Shown here: positions 1-8,737 of the stretch, in pieces
Layout: each line of letters begins with the position of its first letter
How positions within the stretch are numbered: position 1 is the first letter of the stretch
Source of the DNA: Coriobacteriia bacterium
GTDB lineage: Bacteria; Actinomycetota; Coriobacteriia; Coriobacteriales; Atopobiaceae
Reading direction: 5' to 3'
DNA: 21,539 nt
Assembly: GCA_003150175.1 (NCBI GenBank)
Contig: QAKZ01000089.1
Span: 1 to 21,539 of the forward strand
Made by a program: the position numbers and the translations under genes
The notes under the pieces: generated by a model
Seen by the model: the letters and a program-made list of their open reading frames with translations, nothing else
Database searches by the model: none
What the model was told of the DNA's origin: nothing

Positions 1-2225
1 TCTACTGCTACCTCAAGCACTTCGCCCTGACCCTGGATTGCCTTGGCCTCGGCAGCAACAATCTTGCCGGTAAGGAGACCGTCCTCAGAAACGTACTCAT
101 AGTTGCGGCCGCCGAACGCAGTGCGGTGCGTGTTTGCCGCAGGGGCGTAGAGACCGGCGATGTTAAGAGCCTTCGCCTCCTGGGCGAACAGCTCGCCCAC
201 GCGCGCCGCGAGCTCGGTGTTCCAGGTGTAGCCAAGGTTGCTCTGGCCCACGAGCTGCGTGCCGTTGACCTGGCCGATGATGTTGTTGACGCCGTTGGGG
301 CCGTCGCACTCCACGAGGGCGGGCTTATCGACGCTCTTCACGCCTGTGGTCATCCAGCCGGCATTGCCCACGAGGATCTTCATCTCGTCGAGGGTCACCT
401 GGTCAAGGAGCCTGTCCCACTGCGGGTCATCGTAATCGAGGCCCTTCATGTCGGAAAGCTTGAGGCCGTTCTTGGCGCCGAAGGTCACGTCCTCGGTCTC
501 GGAGTTGTCGAGCGGCTCCTTGTTGTTGAGGGCATCGAGGATCTTGTCGGAGGCCTCGGTGCTCACCGGGGTGCGCTCGGTCGGCATGGTGCCCGCCCAG
601 TCGGCGCGGCTCACGTAGGTGAGGTCGGCGTCGGAGCCGGCGGCGTCGGAGCGGTTCTTGGCCTCGACCAGGTCGCTTGCGCGCTTGCCGTCGTGCGCGT
701 CGTCGTAGATGACGTCCTCATCCACGTGAATGGTCTTCTTGGCCACAACGTTGTGGGAGTCGGTCTGAAGCTGGATACCGTAGTCGCCGGCCTCCAGCAC
801 ATAGGCGCCGCCCTCGGCCTTGACGCCCGTGTAGTCGTAGCTCGCGAGGTCCTCGCGGTCGAAGCTGATCTCGAGCGTCTGGGACTCGCCGGGCTCCGGG
901 AGCTTGGTCTTGCCGAAGCCGGCCAGGACCACGGAGCTCTTCTCGATGCCGCCCTTGGTGTAGGGGGCGGCGGCGTAGATCTCGGCGACCTGCTTGCCGG
1001 CGACGGAGCCGGTGTTGGTCACGGTCACGGTGGCCGTGATGGTCGTGCCGTCGTCGGTCACGTCGTCGAGCTTCTGGTCGAACGTGGTGTAGCTCAGGCC
1101 GTAGCCGAACGGGTACTGCACCGTGGAGTCGTAGTCGATGAAGCCGTCGGCAGCAGCGGTCTCGTAGTAGCGGTAGCCGACGTAGATGTCCTCGGTGTAG
1201 TTGACGTAGTAGTTGGGCAGGTTGCCAACGGCGGCGTCGCCGGTGCCGGCAAAGATAGCTGCGTTGCCCGCCTCGGTGTTGGAGTACAAGAAGTCGCCGG
1301 CGTTGTAGTAGCTCGGGGCGCTCGTGAGGTCGTAGGCAAAGGTGTCCACGGTCTTGCCGGAGGGGTTGACCTCACCGGTGAGGACCTTGGCGATGGCGTT
1401 GCAGCCGGTGGCGCCGGGGGTGCCGACCCAAAGCACGGCGCCGACGGCGTCGTCGTTCATGCGGCCGAGCTCCATCGGGTTCGGGCTGTTGAGCACTACG
1501 ACGACGCGGCTGAAGTTCTTCTCCGCCATGTCGAGGAGCGCCTCCTCGTTGGGGGTCAGCTGCAGATAGCTGCGCCCGGCCTCGGAGCCCTCGTAGTCGG
1601 CCATGTCGATGGGCAGGTCATAGCCCTCGCCGCCCTTGCGGGTAAGCACCGCGACGGCCGTGTCGGAGTAGGACTTGGCGTTGTCGATCAGCGACTGGTC
1701 GTAATCGGACTGCGGCAGCTCGTAGAGGTTCCAGTCGGTGCCCACCATGCCCGTGGAGGTCTTCTGCGCCGACTTGGCGTTCTTGTCGTAGAAATCCTTG
1801 AGCTCGGGGTTCGCCTGAATGCCGGCGTTCTCGAGGCCCTGGTAGAAGGTGACGTTCTTGGACTCGTCGCCGGCTCCCGAGCCGGTGCCGCCGTAACTGA
1901 AGTTGTTGCCTGCGGTGGAGCCGAAGACGTTGACCTTCGCGTTGCCGCCCAGCGGCAGCGCGGCGTCCTTGTTCTTGAGCAGGATAACGGCCTCGGACTC
2001 GACCTCCTCGGTGATGTCCGCCGTGGCCTGGGACGCCTGGACGGCGGCTTCGCTCGTCACGTCACCCTTGGACAGCAGAATGTTCGGGATGTCCGCGTGC
2101 GGCGCGAGCACGACCGCGAGCGCCGTACTCACCACGAGCAGCAGCGCGAGCACGAGGCTCCACAGCACGAGCAGCGGTCGGTTCGGGCGCCGGGGCACCT
2201 TGACCTTCTTCTTCCCTTCTTCCAT
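1..2225 (-). CDS. Membrane-anchored GH3 beta-glucosidase-type hydrolase (inverted domain order), 3' end outside window
   Basis: Glycoside hydrolase family 3 enzyme, expected to release glucose or a related sugar from beta-glycosides at the outer face of the membrane. The ATG at 2225 follows AGGAAGAGG. A basic N-terminus (EEGKKKVKVPRRP) leads into one membrane helix at about residues 16-40. Next come the GH3 C-terminal domain (start EAVILLKNK, later VVVLNSPNPMELG, then PFGYGLSYTTF), a fibronectin III-like domain (TVTVTNTGSVAGKQVAE), and only then the GH3 N-terminal barrel (VECDGPNGVN, then GGRNYEYVSEDG near the edge). This inverted order is known in a subset of GH3 enzymes. The catalytic nucleophile Asp should lie beyond the window, so activity cannot be confirmed. 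The 741 visible codons are uninterrupted. The gene is divergent from a LytTR/GHKL regulator pair, which may once have controlled it (inference). Confidence 0.9.
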   Translation of the reverse strand, partial: MEEGKKKVKVPRRPNRPLLVLWSLVLALLLVVSTALAVVLAPHADIPNILLSKGDVTSEAAVQASQATADITEEVESEAVILLKNKDAALPLGGNAKVNVFGSTAGNNFSYGGTGSGAGDESKNVTFYQGLENAGIQANPELKDFYDKNAKSAQKTSTGMVGTDWNLYELPQSDYDQSLIDNAKSYSDTAVAVLTRKGGEGYDLPIDMADYEGSEAGRSYLQLTPNEEALLDMAEKNFSRVVVVLNSPNPMELGRMNDDAVGAVLWVGTPGATGCNAIAKVLTGEVNPSGKTVDTFAYDLTSAPSYYNAGDFLYSNTEAGNAAIFAGTGDAAVGNLPNYYVNYTEDIYVGYRYYETAAADGFIDYDSTVQYPFGYGLSYTTFDQKLDDVTDDGTTITATVTVTNTGSVAGKQVAEIYAAAPYTKGGIEKSSVVLAGFGKTKLPEPGESQTLEISFDREDLASYDYTGVKAEGGAYVLEAGDYGIQLQTDSHNVVAKKTIHVDEDVIYDDAHDGKRASDLVEAKNRSDAAGSDADLTYVSRADWAGTMPTERTPVSTEASDKILDALNNKEPLDNSETEDVTFGAKNGLKLSDMKGLDYDDPQWDRLLDQVTLDEMKILVGNAGWMTTGVKSVDKPALVECDGPNGVNNIIGQVNGTQLVGQSNLGYTWNTELAARVGELFAQEAKALNIAGLYAPAANTHRTAFGGRNYEYVSEDGLLTGKIVAAEAKAIQGQGEVLEVAV

Positions 2226-2310
2226 TCCTCTTCCTTTCTGTCGCAGGCAAGAAGCCCGCTTCCTTACAGTCGGCTGAATCGTAGGTCGCAGGTGGCGAGC
2301 GGCGGCGGGG

Positions 2311-2340
2311 GTGACCTAAATTGCGTTTCAAGTGACTTAG
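2311..2340. promoter_or_regulatory. Candidate LytTR operator: two 9-bp direct repeats, 12-bp spacer
   Basis: GTGACCTAA (2311-2319) and GTGACTTAG (2332-2340) match at 7 of 9 positions and start 21 bp apart, two helical turns. LytTR regulators such as AgrA bind paired 9-bp direct repeats with a 12-13 bp spacer, so the geometry fits. The bases differ from the usual consensus, so this is a candidate only. It lies between the divergent GH3 gene and the LytTR remnant, 17 bp before the latter's ATG. No convincing -35/-10 pair was found beside it. Confidence 0.35.
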
Positions 2341-2357
2341 ATGAATGGAGGCAGGGC

Positions 2358-2707
2358 ATGTACCGCGCGCTCATACTCGAGGACGACCCGGCGGCGGCCG
2401 ACGGCCTGCGGATCGTCCGCCTGGCCGACATCGTCTACGTCGAGATCCTCAAGCACGACCTGTACTGGCACATCGAGGGCGAGGCCGAGCCGATCCGGCA
2501 GCGCGGGTCGCTCAAGGCCGCGGAGGAGGAGCTCGGGACCCAGAGCTTCTGCCGAATCGCGGCGAGCCACATCGTGAACATGGCCACGTCGTGCGTCTGC
2601 GCTCGGGGTCCGTCACGATGAGCGACGGGTCGGAGCTCGCGATCTCGCGCTCGCGCAAAGCGGAGGCGACGGAGGCACTCACGCGCTTTGCGGGCGTGGG
2701 CGCATGA
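2358..2707 (+). pseudogene. LytTR response regulator remnant: receiver domain deleted, frameshift in LytTR domain
   Basis: The product starts MYRALILEDDP, the first strand and acidic pair of a response-regulator receiver, then after about 16 residues passes directly into a LytTR DNA-binding domain (RIVRLADIVYVE, later SFCRIAASHIVN). Some 110 residues of receiver, including the phospho-accepting Asp and conserved Lys, are missing in frame. A second lesion at 2583-2584, consistent with loss of one base, moves the reading frame. The original frame stops at 2621, while the expected LytTR ending (HVVRLRSGSVTMSDG onward) continues in the next frame to TGA at 2705-2707. GGAGG lies upstream of the ATG at 2358. 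That shifted frame overlaps the following kinase start as ATGA, so this was the regulator half of a two-component pair. A working receiver-less LytTR protein is unlikely because the frameshift removes its last 35 or so residues. Confidence 0.8.
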
Positions 2708-4080
2708 TGGGCGAGCTCACCGGCTGGATAGGCACGCAAATAGCCGGTTTCTCGCCGCTCGTCGGCGTCATGTCGCTCGTTATCTCGTGTTTGACCGTCG
2801 CCGCCGCGATCGGGCTTTTCTCCCACGGCCTGCCAAAGAGAGCGGGCTTTTTCTGGCGCGGCGGCGCCCTCGTGCTCGCGAGCATCATCCTCTTCGGCGT
2901 CGCCGGGGCCGTGGCGGGCGCGGTCGGCAACGCAGTAGACCCCGCCGCGAGCTACGTGATCGCCTTCGCCCTGTACTCGATCCTTCTTGGCATATACATC
3001 GTCGGGGTGCTCGCCGTATGCGAGACGACCGTCTGGACGGCGTTGTTCTGCGCGACGTCGGGCTATACCGTTCAGAACCTCGCGTCGGGGTCGATGGAGC
3101 TCGTGGCGAGCGTGCTCCGAAACGCCGGGGTGGACCCGAGCGAGCCTTGGATCTACGCGCTTTCTTACGGGCTTTGCATCGCTGCCACGTTTTTTGGCGC
3201 CTACCACCTGCTCGCCAAGCGGGTCGACCACGAGGGCCTGGCGCAAGTCGAAAGCCGCTCGATGGTCGCCATGATGCCGGTGGTGAGCCTGGTCATCATC
3301 GGTTTCGACGTGATGATCAAGGCGATGGACGGCGCGGGGCTCGCGCTCGGCTTCGTCGTGCTGCTGCGTCTTCTGCACGGGCTCGCCTGCGTGGCGACGC
3401 TTTGGGTCGAGTACCAGATGTTGTTCCGCCAGCGGCTCGAGCACGACCGTGAGGTTGCCGAGAGGCTTCTGGCCGAGCACGACCGCCAGCTACGCATGTC
3501 GCAGGAGAACATCGAGGCGATCAACATCAAGTGCCACGACCTGCGCCACCAAATCCGCGCACTCGCCGAGAGCGGGGCGGTCGTGGACGGCGCTGTGCTC
3601 GACGACCTCGCGCGCGAGGTGCGCATCTACGACTCCAGCGTAAAGACGGGCAACGACGCACTCGACACCATCCTCACCGAGAAGCGCCTGGTCTGCGAGG
3701 CACGCGGGATCACGCTCACGTGCACCGCGGACGGGGAGGCGCTCGGCCACATGGCGCCGGCGGACCTCTATGCGCTCTTCGGCAACGCGCTCGACAACGC
3801 CATCGAGGCCGCCGGCGAGCTCGCAGACCCCGCTCGCCGCGCGGTCACGCTCGTCGTCCGGCGCGCCATGGGCTGCGCGAGCATCCATGTCGAGAACTTC
3901 TACGACGGCCAGCGGCGCTTCGGCGCGGACGGCATGCCGCTGACGACCAAGGCAGACGAGGCGAACCACGGCTTCGGGACGCGCTCGATGCGCCAGATCG
4001 CCGAGCGCTACGGCAGGAGCTTCGCCGCGACGGCGGACGGCGGCGCTTTCCGGCTGGACATCCTCATACCGCTGCCGTAG
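2704..4080 (+). CDS. GHKL-type (AgrC-like) sensor histidine kinase
   Basis: Membrane sensor kinase of 458 residues. The first 240 or so hold about six hydrophobic segments (for example LVGVMSLVISCLTVAAAIGLF and SYVIAFALYSILLGIYIVGVL). A helical linker then leads to the phosphorylation box IKCHDLRHQI (His about 278). The C-terminal ATPase has the N box LFGNALDNAIEAA and the G box NHGFGTRSMRQIAERYG, and ends RLDILIPLP. Kinases of this class sense peptides or envelope signals and phosphorylate LytTR regulators. ATG 2704 overlaps the TGA of the shifted LytTR frame (ATGA), a sign of translational coupling; ATG 2707 is an alternative start. The kinase is intact, but its adjacent regulator is broken, so it is either orphaned or acts on another LytTR protein (inference). 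Confidence 0.88.
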   Translation: MMGELTGWIGTQIAGFSPLVGVMSLVISCLTVAAAIGLFSHGLPKRAGFFWRGGALVLASIILFGVAGAVAGAVGNAVDPAASYVIAFALYSILLGIYIVGVLAVCETTVWTALFCATSGYTVQNLASGSMELVASVLRNAGVDPSEPWIYALSYGLCIAATFFGAYHLLAKRVDHEGLAQVESRSMVAMMPVVSLVIIGFDVMIKAMDGAGLALGFVVLLRLLHGLACVATLWVEYQMLFRQRLEHDREVAERLLAEHDRQLRMSQENIEAINIKCHDLRHQIRALAESGAVVDGAVLDDLAREVRIYDSSVKTGNDALDTILTEKRLVCEARGITLTCTADGEALGHMAPADLYALFGNALDNAIEAAGELADPARRAVTLVVRRAMGCASIHVENFYDGQRRFGADGMPLTTKADEANHGFGTRSMRQIAERYGRSFAATADGGAFRLDILIPLP

Positions 4081-4081
4081 C

Positions 4082-6225
4082 CCGGCCCGGCGCCGACCCT
4101 GCGGCAGCGCACCGAGAATATGCGGCGCGCGGCGGAGCTCGGCATGTCGATCGCCAAGTCGCTCATCGAGCAGATGAGCGGCACGCTCGAGGTGGCGAGC
4201 CCCGTGCCCTGGTAGCTGCTGCGCGCGTCGTCGTTGGCCTGCGTGAACGGCTCAAAGATGTGCTTGAGGAACTCCACGCTCATGCCGATGCCCGTGTCGC
4301 TCACCGTGAAGCGGTAGCGGACCTTCTCGCCCTCGACGGCGAGGGTCTGCGCGGAGCAGCGGACCTCCCTGCCCGGGCGGTTGTACTTGACGGCGTTGTC
4401 CACGAGGCTGAGCATCACGCGGCGCACGTGCTCGGGGCTGCCGAGCACATGCGGGCACCGAATGTTCTCGCGCCCCTCCTCCACGACCTCGACGCCGAGT
4501 TCGGAGGCGCGCAGCCTGTCGACCACGAGCACCTCACCCAGAAGCTTGGGGAGGTCGAACGACCTGTGCTCCAGCACGACCTTGCGGTCCTCTATCTTGC
4601 TCATGTCGAGCACATCGTTGATCAGGCTGAGCAGGTGGTCCGCCGCCACATGGGCCTTCGCGCGGTTCTGCGCCACGAGCTCGGCGTCGTCCTTGTGCGC
4701 GTCGTTGATGCCCAAAAGCCCGATGATGCCGTTCAGCGGCGTGCGGATGTCGTGGCTCATGCGGGCGAGAAACGCCGACTTGGCGGCATTGGCAGCCTGC
4801 GCCTCGGCCTGGGCCTTGCGCGCGCGGCGCAGCGCCCAGGCGAGGACGGACACCGTGGCCAGGAGCACCACCGCGGCGCCAGTGATAAGCCCCGTCTGGT
4901 GGAATCGCACGAACTTGACGAGCGAGGATTCCTTCTCGCCGTAGGAGTCGTTGGTATAGGTGCCCGCGATGAGGTTCTCTTTGGCGTTAGCGATGCCCTT
5001 GTTCACGATGGTCAGCAACATCGGGTCGTCCTGGCGCATCCACACCGCGAGACTCACCGTGCCCGGTAGCTCGGAGGTCTTGTACCCGCTGAGGTCGTTC
5101 TGCTCGTGGACCGCGTCGAGCGCCGTCACCGGGATGACCACGGAGCGTGCGCGGCCATCGGCGAGCGCAGCGAAGCACGACGTGGTGTCGCCGTACTCGG
5201 TCACGTCCGCGCCGGGAAAGCGGGCCTTCAGGAGGTCCGCCGAGACCGTCGAGTTCGGGCGGACCGCCACGCTGCCGAGCGCGCCCTCGAGGTCGCCCTT
5301 CTCGCCGGTCTGGGAGTACGGCGGGTGTTCTCCAGGTAGCCGAAGGTCACGGTGTTTCCGCGCGCGTCGAGCCAGGCGCGCTCGGCCTTGGTCAAAGACG
5401 AGCTGCCGCCGTTGCTTACGGAATAGCGGGTCTTGACCTCGTCGTTGTAGCGCGGGTTGGACGCCTGGATCTGGGCCATGGCGGAATTGACCTCGGCCAT
5501 GATGTCCGGGCGGCTCTTCGGCACGGTGAAGTAATAGTCGCTCTCGCCCACGTAATAGACGGGCAGGGCGTCGCCGGACGAGAGCGTGTCGTTCATGATG
5601 ATGGCGTCGACCTCGTCGTCGGTGAGCGCCTTGAAGATGTCGTTGCCGGTCGCGTATTCCTTGAAGTTGACGTCGATGCCCTCGTCGGCGAGCCACTTCT
5701 TTCCCGACTCGGTCTGCTGGACGCCGGGGTTCACGCCGATCGTCTTTCCCTGGAGGGACTGCGGGTCGCCGGCGGTGAGGTCGTCGCGGTCGGACTTCAC
5801 GTAGATGTAGTAGCACTCCTTGCCGGAGGGGTTCGTGGAGTACAGGAGCTTCTCGGCGCGCTCGGGCGTGTACGAGATGTTCGACATGAGGTCGATCTGG
5901 CCCGCCTCGTGCATAGCCATGAGCTCGGAGAACGTGCCCGTGACGTACTCGTACTTCCAGCCCTTCGCGTGGTAGCTGAGGTCTTGGAGATACTCGTAGC
6001 CCACCCGGACATGTAGGTGTCCGGGCTACCGGACTCGAACCCCTGGTTGTCAAGAAGGTAGCCCACGCGGATGGTCTTCGTTTGCTGCTGCTCGGCGGCG
6101 GTCGCCGTGACCGGCGCAGGCACGATGGCGGCCGAGAATGCGAGCGCCGCAGCGAGCACGACGCGCAACGCGAGTGTATGTTGGCCCAGGGATGCCTCCG
6201 ACGCAGATAACAGCAGTGCGTCCAT
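4082..6225 (-). pseudogene. Periplasmic-sensor histidine kinase (SBP_bac_3-HisKA-HATPase), broken by two frameshifts and a micro-inversion
   Basis: From ATG 6225 the protein has a signal peptide (RVVLAAALAFSAAIVPAPVTATA) and then solute-binding (SBP_bac_3-like) sensor domains starting IRVGYLLDNQGFE. A frameshift at 6002-6003 moves the frame to GYEYLQDLSYHAKGW and the ligand-binding body. A second at 5325-5326 moves it to PPYSQTGEKGDLEG and a second sensor domain. One membrane helix (LITGAAVVLLATVSVLAWAL) follows, then the H box FLARMSHDIRTPLNG, N box LVDNAVKYN, G1 box DTGIGM and F box IFEPFTQ. At YQGTGL the sequence is interrupted by an inverted segment (4137-4200), and the tail (IFSVR) decays toward the convergent GHKL gene. 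Each frameshift looks like one lost base. Relatives often carry a C-terminal receiver; none remains. The right end is approximate. Confidence 0.85.
4137..4200. other. 64-bp micro-inversion bounded by 5-bp inverted repeats
   Basis: The flanking kinase gene is on the minus strand, but this segment read on the plus strand encodes GMSIAKSLIEQMSGTLEV, exactly the HATPase G2-box continuation expected after YQGTGL. GCTCG (4137-4141) and CGAGC (4196-4200) form an inverted repeat at its ends. Flipping the 54 bases between them restores a continuous minus-strand reading YQGTGLGMSIAKSLIEQ, then VASS, still in frame (54 bp is 18 codons). Confidence 0.85.
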
Positions 6226-6262
6226 TCTACCAGCGTCGGCGACGCCCGTCGCGGAGCGGCGG

Positions 6263-8617
6263 CTACAGCAAAACGATCAACGCGTGAACGAGGAACGCGA
6301 CGACCCACGCGACGGCGATCTGCAGCGCAAAGACCGCGGCGGCGTAGCGCCCGCCGAGCTCGGAGCGAACCGTGCCGATGGCGGCCACGCACGGCGGGTA
6401 CAGCAGCGTGAACAGCAGGAAGACGTACGCCGTCGCCGGCGCGAAGAGCCCGGACAGCGCCGCCACCGAGGTCGAGCCGAGCAGCACCGTCAGCGTCGAG
6501 ATCACGCTCTCCTTGGCCATGAGGCCGCACACGAGCGCGGTCGCCGCGCGCCAATCACCGAAGCCGAGTGGCGCGAACACCGGCGCGATGAGGCCGCCGA
6601 GCCCCGCGAGCATGCTCTGCGACTGGTCGGTCACCACGTTGAAGCGCACGTCGAAGGTCTGCAGGAACCAGATAACCACCGACGCGGCAAAGATGATCGT
6701 GAACGCCTTCGTGATGAAGCCCTTGGCCTTGTCCCACGCGAGCTGGAGGGTCGTCTTTGCGCTCGGCATGCGGTAGTTCGGCAGCTCCATGATGAAGGGC
6801 ACGGGCTCACCCTTGAACGCCGTGTGGTTGAGGATCACCGCGACGACCATGCCCACGAGGATGCCGAGCACGTAGAGCGAGACCATGGCCGGCACCGTCG
6901 CCTGCGGGAAGAAGGCAGCGCACAGAAGCCCGTACACCGGCAGCTTCGCCGAGCAGCTCATGAACGGCGTGAGCATGACCGTCATCCTGCGGTCGTGGTC
7001 GGACGGCAGCGTGCGCGTGGACATCACGGCCGGCACGCTGCAGCCGAAGCCGATCAGCATCGGGACGAAGCTGCGACCGGAAAGCCCGAACCGGCGCAGG
7101 AACTTATCCATGACGAAGGCGACGCGGGCCATGTAGCCCGAGTCCTCCAGGATGGACAGCAAGAGAAACAAAACCACGATGATGGGCAGGAACGAGACCA
7201 CGCTGCCCACGCCCGTGAGCACGCCGTCGACCACGAGCGAGCGCACGACCGGGTTCGTGCCGAAGGCGGCCAGCCCCGCGTCCGCGGCTGCGATCACCAC
7301 GGCGACCAGCTGCTCAAGCAGGCCCTGGAGCGCCGCGCCCACCACGCCGAACGTGAGCCAGAACACGAGGCCCATGATCAGCAGGAACATCGGGATGGCC
7401 GTCCACTTGCCCGTGAGCACGCGGTCGATGGCGACGGATCGCTTGTGCTCCGCGCTCTCGTGCGGCTTGACCACGCACGCGGCGCAGACCTGCTCGATGA
7501 AGCTGAAGCGCATATCGGCCAGCGCCGACATGCGGTCGCTGCCGGACTCCTCCTCCATCTGGCGGATGATGTGCTCGATGCCGTCGAGCTCGTTCTTGTC
7601 GAGGCCGAGGGCCTTGATGACGAGCTCGTCGCCCTCGACGAGCTTCGTCGCGGCGAAGCGCAGCGGCACCTGAGCGGCTGCCGCGTGGTCCTCCACCAAG
7701 TGCGCGATGCCGTGGATGCAGCGGTGTAGCGCGCCATGGTCGCCGGAGTCGGCGTCTCCCGGGCAGAAATCGATGCGCCCGGGCTTCTCGCCGTACCGTG
7801 CGACGTGCATGGCGTGCTCGACGAGCTCGTCGATGCCCTCGTTCTTCGCCGCCGAGATGGGCACCACGGCCACGCCGAGCAGGCTCTCGAGCAGGTTGAC
7901 GTCGATGGTGCCGCCGTTGGCCGTGACCTCGTCCATCATGTTGAGCGCGATGACCATGGGCCGATCGAGCTCCATGAGCTGCAGGGTCAGGTAGAGATTG
8001 CGCTCGATGTTGGTCGCGTCGATGATGTCGATGATCGCGTCGGGGCGCGAGTCGAGGATGAACTGGCGGCTCACGACCTCCTCGCCCGTGTAGGGGCTGA
8101 GCGAGTAGATGCCGGGCAGGTCGGTGACGGTGGCCTCGGGATGGTTGCGGATCTGACCGTCCTTGCGGTCGACGGTGACGCCCGGGAAGTTGCCCACATG
8201 CTGGTTCGACCCGGTCAGGCGATTGAAGAGGGTCGTCTTTCCGCAGTTCTGGTTGCCCGCGAGGGCAAACGCGATGGGGCTGCCCTCGGGGATGGCCTTG
8301 GGCGAGCGGCGCGGGTGGTAGCCCTCGCCGAGCGCCGGGTGCGCGGTCTCGGAGGCGCGCGGGGCGTCGCGCGGGACCGCATCGGTATTGTGGATGCCCG
8401 CGAGCTCGATGCGGCTCGCGTCCGCGCGCCGCAGCGTGAGCTCATAGCCTCGCAGCCGGATCTCCATGGGGTCGCCCATGGGGGCGAGCTTCATCATGGT
8501 GACCTCGGTACCGGGCGTAAGCCCCATATCCAGAATGTGCTGGCGCAGCGCCGCGTCGTCCGATTCAACCGACGCGATGATCGCGTCCTTGCCGATCTCA
8601 AGCTCATCGAGTCTCAT
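6263..8617 (-). CDS. feoB: FeoA-FeoB fusion, ferrous iron transporter
   Basis: Inner-membrane Fe(II) uptake system in one 784-residue chain. Residues 1-75 or so are a FeoA SH3-like domain (MRLDELEIGKDA; LRQHILDMGLTPGTEV). After a short linker comes the FeoB GTPase: G1 GNQNCGKT (121-128), G2 Thr in PGVTVDRK, G3 DLPG (166-169), G4 NMMD (226-229), G5 PISAAK. The membrane domain has two Gate repeats with the conserved Cys motifs IGFGCSVPAVMSTRTL and LTPFMSCSAKLPVYG. ATG 8617 is chosen because AAAGGGGAAAT lies just upstream and FeoA homology begins there; the in-frame start 48 bases earlier adds unconserved residues. It stops 37 bases before the broken kinase gene on the same strand. The 120-base leader shows no recognisable Fur or DtxR/IdeR box; TCAC-N9-GTGA at 8682-8698 is the only inverted repeat I noticed there. 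Confidence 0.95.
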   Translation of the reverse strand: MRLDELEIGKDAIIASVESDDAALRQHILDMGLTPGTEVTMMKLAPMGDPMEIRLRGYELTLRRADASRIELAGIHNTDAVPRDAPRASETAHPALGEGYHPRRSPKAIPEGSPIAFALAGNQNCGKTTLFNRLTGSNQHVGNFPGVTVDRKDGQIRNHPEATVTDLPGIYSLSPYTGEEVVSRQFILDSRPDAIIDIIDATNIERNLYLTLQLMELDRPMVIALNMMDEVTANGGTIDVNLLESLLGVAVVPISAAKNEGIDELVEHAMHVARYGEKPGRIDFCPGDADSGDHGALHRCIHGIAHLVEDHAAAAQVPLRFAATKLVEGDELVIKALGLDKNELDGIEHIIRQMEEESGSDRMSALADMRFSFIEQVCAACVVKPHESAEHKRSVAIDRVLTGKWTAIPMFLLIMGLVFWLTFGVVGAALQGLLEQLVAVVIAAADAGLAAFGTNPVVRSLVVDGVLTGVGSVVSFLPIIVVLFLLLSILEDSGYMARVAFVMDKFLRRFGLSGRSFVPMLIGFGCSVPAVMSTRTLPSDHDRRMTVMLTPFMSCSAKLPVYGLLCAAFFPQATVPAMVSLYVLGILVGMVVAVILNHTAFKGEPVPFIMELPNYRMPSAKTTLQLAWDKAKGFITKAFTIIFAASVVIWFLQTFDVRFNVVTDQSQSMLAGLGGLIAPVFAPLGFGDWRAATALVCGLMAKESVISTLTVLLGSTSVAALSGLFAPATAYVFLLFTLLYPPCVAAIGTVRSELGGRYAAAVFALQIAVAWVVAFLVHALIVLL

Positions 8618-8737
8618 GCTGATTTCCCCTTTCGAAAAAGCATGATACCCCGATGAGCCGTTCAATCCTATGCAAAGAAGGTCACTTCGTTTTCGTGATT
8701 TATGCGCATTTATGGCCTAGCGCCCGCCCGCCTTGCG

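Noticed and set aside
2583..2584. Programmed frameshift in the LytTR gene
   Set aside because: There is no slippery heptamer or following structure, and the receiver is already deleted.
126..2621. Very long open frame on the plus strand
   Set aside because: It is antisense to the GH3 gene and Val/Gly/Ala-rich without domain sense; only its last part (from 2358) is real LytTR sequence.
4137..4200. Phase-variable invertible switch
   Set aside because: The 5-bp inverted repeats are too short for a site-specific recombinase, no invertase gene is nearby, and the host gene is dead from other lesions.
6071..7729. Long plus-strand open frame
   Set aside because: It is antisense to FeoB, Arg/Glu/His-rich, and matches no family; GC-rich third positions open such frames by chance.
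8618..8737. Fur or DtxR box upstream of feoAB
   Set aside because: No sequence close to either consensus was found; only a weak TCAC/GTGA inverted repeat.
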